Positions 59,576 through 64,000 of a stretch of 64,000 nucleotides of DNA are shown one piece after another. Under the pieces are notes generated by a model. The model made no database searches. It had not been told where the DNA came from and saw only the letters and a list, made by a program, of their open reading frames with translations. Position numbers and translations under genes: made by a program. Origin of the DNA: Agapanthus africanus (lineage: Eukaryota > Streptophyta > Magnoliopsida > Asparagales > Amaryllidaceae); contig CM057340.1 in NCBI GenBank assembly GCA_030015575.1, forward strand, positions 754,485,632 through 754,549,631. Direction: 5' to 3'. Within the stretch, counting starts at the first letter, position 1. Every line of letters starts with the position of its first letter.

Positions 59576-61416
59576 ATGTATGGTTGTCGGGACCCGTCAC
59601 CTCTCTGAAGACGTTGAAGGATTACAACGACAAATATCAGAGGAGTTCAGAGATGTACCCTTAAACCGATGTGAGTTGAGAGACCTGTAGTCCAATTGGG
59701 ACTAAGATCTGTGATTTATGAGCATATGAACTTAATTAATCTGAATTGAGGACTTATGGCCAATTTGGGCTAAGTCCATTCAATTACAATGTTCAACATT
59801 TGTTTTTGAGTTGTTTGATGTTTGTTTGAGCCCGATCCCTTTAAAAAATGCTAAGCATTGCTTTAGTCTCTGGCAATGTTTTGTCTTTAATTGAATGCTG
59901 TGCATTTATCATAGCCCCAGGCTTACTCAAAGAACATTTTATATTCTATCTAAACGCACATAAAAGTATGTGGTGCAGTTGGCACTAGCGCCAGATATGA
60001 AGCGCTAATGCGCTTAGCGCTTTGCGCTAAATGAAGAGCACTGATGCGCTTAGCGCTAGATGTAGAGCGCTGATGCGCTTTTAGTTGAAGCGTTGAAGTG
60101 TTTGGCGCTGGTGCCATGTAATGAGCGCAGAGCGCTTTTAGTAATGCGGCGCATACGTGAGGAGTACGTGGCGCGCTTAGCGCTAGCCAATGAGCGCAGT
60201 GCGCTGTGTCTGAAGCGCTATGACGCTGCAGCGCTTTGCGCTAGATGAAGAGCACTAAGGCACTTTTGAATTAGGAGCGCTAAGGCTCTTATTAGATTAG
60301 GAGCGCTAAGGCTCTTCTTAGGTTAACTTTGCGCTCTGCAGATTATCTGTTCTTTGATAAGAGATTTCGTCTCAAGATTCTAAGAACAAAGTTCTTAGTT
60401 CATAGGAGATATTTCAATCTCTTTTTTGATGAAAGGTTTTGCCTTTATGGATCTGTGATCCTAAGAGAATTGAATAATTCTCCCCCCTTTATAATGAGAT
60501 GTTCATAATCTCTTTTTGTGAAAGACAACTTTGTCTTATAGATCTATGATCTGTGAAACAAGTAAATACTTCTGTTTATATTGAGACGATTTCGTCTTTC
60601 TATTCTTTTTACCTTGAAAAAGAACTGTCTTCTTTTGTTGATAGCTTCTTCTTCTTTCTGAGATTTTCTCAAAGTTTATGGGGGGTTCCTCTCTTCAAGA
60701 CTTGAAGTCTCGGGTCCTTTATATAGGGGAGGTAATTTGTTGAATCAGTTAAGGAGATGTTTTCTTCAATTGATTTGGGGAATTTCCCATCGTTGGATCT
60801 TTGATCCAAAGGCTTCTGGTTTACAGAAAATAATCTTCTTGTTTTTTTACCAAGATTAGGAAATTTTTCCATGCAGAATTTATTCTGTCTTTGGTAATTT
60901 TATTTACCATTGGATCATTGATCCAACGGTGCTCTGATTTACAGAGCACAATTTTATTATTTGGAAAGATTTTGAGAAATCTTTCCTTAACAGAATTTAA
61001 TTTTGTTTAATTAATAATTTATCATTATTATTAGATCTTTGATCTAACGGTGGGGAGATTTTAGTTCCAGTGCTCTGCCCATGGTGCGCTACTTGGAGCG
61101 CTGCGCTCTTAGTGCTAGCGCACAAGTGCTTTGCACGTGATGCGCTACTTGTAGCGCAGCACATCTAGCGCTAGCGCCTGTGCACTTTGCACGGGGTGAG
61201 CTAGTTGTAGCGCAGCGCTCTTGGCGCTGCATCTAAAGCACTGCTTTATTGGAGATGTCTTTTCACACTCCTTTTAAGTCAAACTTATATTCCCCAGAAC
61301 TTTCATTTTCCAGGTCTTCAAAATAGCTCCACTATGCACAAATTTTCCTGTGCCTAGTCTTCATAATCTGAAGCAAAGCTTCTTTCTTTTCTCGCCTCCA
61401 AAAAACCATCTCAACT

Positions 61417-61946
61417 ATGGCTTGTAACCGCCCATATGTTCGTCGACAACCATGGGAAGTGCCCATCTAGGACATTGTTCATCGCTTTGCTGCACGCTTG
61501 GTGGATCCTGCTCTTACGGATGACCAATGCGACGTAGCGCTGTACGAGCTCTTGACTTTTGTAGGGTCTCCTCTCCCCCACACTCTATTTGGCTTCGGAT
61601 GATCCTTACGTCCGTGCTCGCTGATATTCCCCCTCCTCCAGCAGAGATGATCTCGGCAATGCTCGATGCTGCTGAAGACAAGATCAAGTGCTTTTTTGAG
61701 GCGCATTTGATCACTAAAGCCCTGAGGGATTGCTCTGTCCATTTGCTGAGTCAGATACGGGCTCGTCGGGTCGTTATCTCCACTTTCTCTGGTGAGTGCG
61801 GCGCTGATCGATGGGTAGCTACTCCTCGAGAAGATCGCCGTTTTGACATGGTGGAGAGGACAGAGAGGGAACTAGATAATCTCATTCTTTGCTTTGCAAA
61901 CCCCTGTCCTTTTGATCCTATGTTTGGCGATCTGTTTATATTGTAA
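61417..61946 (+). pseudogene. LTR-embedded antisense frame, damaged copy
   Basis: Second LTR copy of 41410-41940. The ATG at 61417 is kept, but TAG at 61468-61470 truncates it and a one-base loss near 61575 (in the C run before CACTCTATTTGG) shifts the frame. The downstream part remains open from 61527 to the same ending (GDLFIL). Confidence 0.75.
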
Positions 61947-63061
61947 TAATAAAAAAAAATGTGTAATTAAGTATTTTATTATCTGCCAAGTGCTCCTCTT
62001 ATTTTTAATTCTTTATTATTCCTTTGTCAGGCGCTTATGCGCTGCATAACTTAACTTGTTATATCCAGGTGCAAGTAATGAAGCGCTCTTGGCGCTTAGC
62101 GCTCTTGGCGCTTAGCGCTCTCGTGCTTTGCACGTGAGCACTGTTTCAGAGTCTTTGACTCTTAGTGCTGGCGTATTCACTGTTGGCGCTCTTCACGAAG
62201 CGTCGTTTTATTTCAAACCTTGGAATTTGAACAGAGCTTTGCTTTGATTGGGGAAACAAGATATATTAGTGAAAATTAACTTAGCTTGAATAGTTCAAGG
62301 TATTTTAGTAAAACTTGTCTTGTATTGATACTTGATGGTATTTTAATGAAACCTGTCATTCTTTTATTTTCTAGAAAACATGGAATTTTATTCTATATTA
62401 AAAATATATGGTTTGTTAATATTTATATATTTATTAAAAATTAATTTTATTTATTTAGTAGGAATTCTTGTTTTTCTTAAAATCGTATTAAAATTCTTTC
62501 GAAATCGTATGCTCCGTGAGGAGGTCTGCATCTCGCTCTACTAGTCATGAGGATGTGCGATAATCCGCTCCATCCAATAGCGGGTTCCCCAAAATGGGTT
62601 GTAGAGGTATAATTGTAAAGAATTTGATAACACTATTTAAATGAAAACGGGATTTTTTATAGTTCAAGGTATTTTAGTGAAAAGTCGTATTTGCCACAAA
62701 GCTTATGTCTCAAGAGAATCGTGCTATGTCAAGATATTTGTATGTGAGAGGTAGGTCATTACATCATGAAGTTTTTTAAAGGTATGCTAAGCAAAACAAT
62801 TAAAAGATATCGTATAGAAAGTACATGGTATTTAAATGTAAAAGTTGATTTAAAGTTATCTAGCATGTTGTATTTGAGTGAAAATGAATTCTAAATATTA
62901 GATTCAAGGTTATAATTGTAGGGGAAGTGTTTGAATGTAATTTATGAAAGAATTAATAAAATTTTCTAGGTTTTAGAGAGAAATGTCAGTGGTAACTCCA
63001 CTTACCGACGTGTTTTGAAAAGAGAACTTCTTTAAAATGAAAGAGTAGAATAAGAAGTGTG

Positions 63062-63067
63062 ACTTAC
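63062..63067 (-). promoter_or_regulatory. 5' splice site in LTR F
   Basis: GTAAGT after TGCTT; same place as in B. Confidence 0.45.
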
Positions 63068-63261
63068 AAGCAAAAAGGAAAGAGGAGAGGTAGAGGATTA
63101 GGGTGGTAGCCTTCGTGACGTCGAGGGGTCGCCGGAACTTGTGTAGATCCTCACCGGATTTTGACCTTGAGCTAACTCCACTTGTACTCTTCTTGGATTT
63201 GGAAAATATTGATAATTTTAGCTATAGATTTCAGAATGAAGAGGGGCTATAGTATGGGGTT

Positions 63262-63271
63262 GTATTTATAG
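63262..63271 (-). promoter_or_regulatory. TATA box, LTR F
   Basis: The minus strand reads CTATAAATAC, in a position matching both LTRs of B. Confidence 0.55.
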
Positions 63272-63640
63272 TGTGAAATTAGGGTTTTGAAATTAAGGAA
63301 AAAATTAAAATGCATTTAAAATTGGATTAAAGAATAAAATTTACTTCTCTGTTAAGTTGCAGAGAAAATAAACAGAACAGGGGTAGTGGGGTAGGCCAAA
63401 GGGTTTTGTGTGCAAGACCCGGGCATTTTCCTTACGGTTCACCCGTCGGCACCGGTAGAATAGCCGATCTCGCCGGTCGATTTTCTGAGGTGAGCCGTCG
63501 GATTAGTGACATGTGTCCTCCTCTGTGTACACAATATTTTACACATGTTTATTTTTTCGGTGTTTTCATTTTTACGTGTATTGCACGTGTAAACTTTTGG
63601 GCTTCCAAAAAATTTAAAAAGAAATTCAGAAAAAATATAT

Positions 63641-63711
63641 GTGGCCGATGGGATTCGAACACAAGGGCTACGTCACAGTAGTGTAAGGCTTTACCAATGA
63701 GCTACAAGTGC
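63641..63711 (-). other. tRNA-like block in LTR F
   Basis: The best-preserved copy: TAGCTCATTGGTAAAGC (A-box-like) and GTTCGAATCCC (B box) on the minus strand. Confidence 0.55.
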
Positions 63712-64000
63712 TTTCTTGTTGTTCTTAAACAAATTAAATTTATAATTTGTACTCAACCTTGCAAACTTCATTCTGTACATTAACTTTAAAATTTTCGTAC
63801 AGTAAAAAGATAGTCGTTACAAAGAATAAATAGCTAAGTGAATAATATAAACGGTCTTTTAGGCTCAAAGAAAATAATAGGAAAAATAGATGGAGGAATT
63901 ACATAGAAATAATATATTTAATAGAAACGGAATATAAAATAATATACTTAATAGAAAATAGAATATACGGAAAATACCAAAAACAATTAATTACCGTATT

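Larger units (their letters stand above)
38785..62258 (-). mobile_element. Tat-type Ty3/gypsy element C, 23.5 kb
   Basis: Direct LTRs of 3466 bases (38785-42250) and 3505 bases (58754-62258), ends TGTTTCCC...GGGGAAACA, flanked by AGGTA and AGATA. Minus-strand pol, purine tract next to the left LTR, and a primer-site-like sequence next to the right LTR agree on orientation. Two RNase H domains mark the Tat lineage. Gag is largely deleted. Between pol and the 3' LTR lie hairpin arrays, a 2-kb tandem array, the nested element D and an antisense gene remnant. Confidence 0.93.
58754..62258 (-). mobile_element. 5' LTR of element C
   Basis: 3505 bases, same internal order as the 3' LTR: GGAC array 59330-59575 (one more unit than the left copy), AGCGCT block 59990-60300, tiny-hairpin array 60350-61070, antisense frame 61417-61946. 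Confidence 0.93.
37516..63821 (-). mobile_element. Solo LTR F (Tekay-type), split by element C
   Basis: The left part 37516-38784 and right part 62264-63821 join to about 2.8 kb, the length of LTR B, and align with B in order (B 21967-23260 and 23300-24815). The outer edges have the perfect duplication AAGAA (37511-37515 and 63822-63826). No internal region remains, so it is a recombination product of a former element. Confidence 0.92.
18227..64000 (-). mobile_element. Large Tekay-type LTR G, host of later insertions, runs past the window
   Basis: Starts TGTTATGCCCCGCTTCC at 18227 after TCCCA, related to the termini of A, B and F. Its pieces are 18227-18667, 21575-21966, 32551-32654, 34552-36720, 37384-37515 and 63822-64000. 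They join smoothly once the inserts and their target duplications are removed. The first pieces align with LTR B around 21967-22760. The piece near 35940-36500 holds the minus-strand TATA and leader with a GTAAGT donor (35952-35947). More than 3.4 kb of LTR is present without reaching its other end. Orientation is by analogy with B. No gene was found in its own sequence. Confidence 0.7.

Noticed and set aside
63641-63711. A functional tRNA gene
   Set aside because: A and B boxes are present, but I cannot pair a proper acceptor or anticodon stem, and copies sit at the same place in each LTR; treated as tRNA-derived.

Overview
The window is nuclear DNA from a flowering plant. Nearly all of it is LTR retrotransposons nested inside one another, with one small host gene. 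The plant origin rests on the element lineages (Tekay-type chromovirus, Tat-type Ty3/gypsy with a second RNase H, Tork/Tnt1-like Ty1/copia, a primer site of the TGGCGCCGTTG type), a hAT-like MITE with an 8-bp target duplication, and plant-style splice sites, branch points and TATA boxes. Species cannot be named from the sequence. All element genes are broken by stops, frameshifts or deletions, except one 176-codon frame inside an LTR.

Layout. 1-1069: end of a large LTR (A1). 1070-6644: 3' part of a Tat-type element on the plus strand (integrase, hairpin-rich tandem repeats, a spliced antisense gene remnant, 3' LTR). 6645-9779: the only non-element DNA, with a two-exon minus-strand gene for a 42-residue cysteine-rich protein (7079-7318). 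9780-15860: an old Tat-type LTR (C2) split by an E-family solo LTR (E1), itself split by an inverted E copy (E2). 15861-18226: remnant of a copia element, minus strand. From 18227 past the window end: a very large LTR (G) that acts as host for later insertions.

Insertions in G, left to right: LTR A2 (18668-21574); a complete 10.6-kb Tekay element B (21967-32545, TSD TCATG); solo LTR E3 (32655-34546, TSD GTGTT); a hAT-like MITE (36721-37375, TSD GTTTGGGT); and solo LTR F (37516-63821, TSD AAGAA). F is split by a 23.5-kb Tat-type element C (38785-62258), and C is split by a small non-autonomous element D (46902-53510). At the deepest point the nesting is copia > G > F > C > D, which also gives the relative order of insertion.

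Most notable points. (1) Tekay element B shows a gene-like intron pattern: three GT-AG introns in gag-pol, two of which restore the reading frame exactly, plus a GTAAGT donor in the LTR leader that is conserved in five LTR copies and a matching acceptor just before the gag ATG. (2) Element C carries an antisense gene inside each LTR and a diverged paralogue of it in the internal region. (3) The Tat-type elements carry dense arrays of tiny hairpins whose arms vary while the layout is kept. (4) The Tekay LTRs contain a tRNA-like block with A- and B-box motifs. (5) The host cysteine-rich mini-gene is visible only when splicing is considered.
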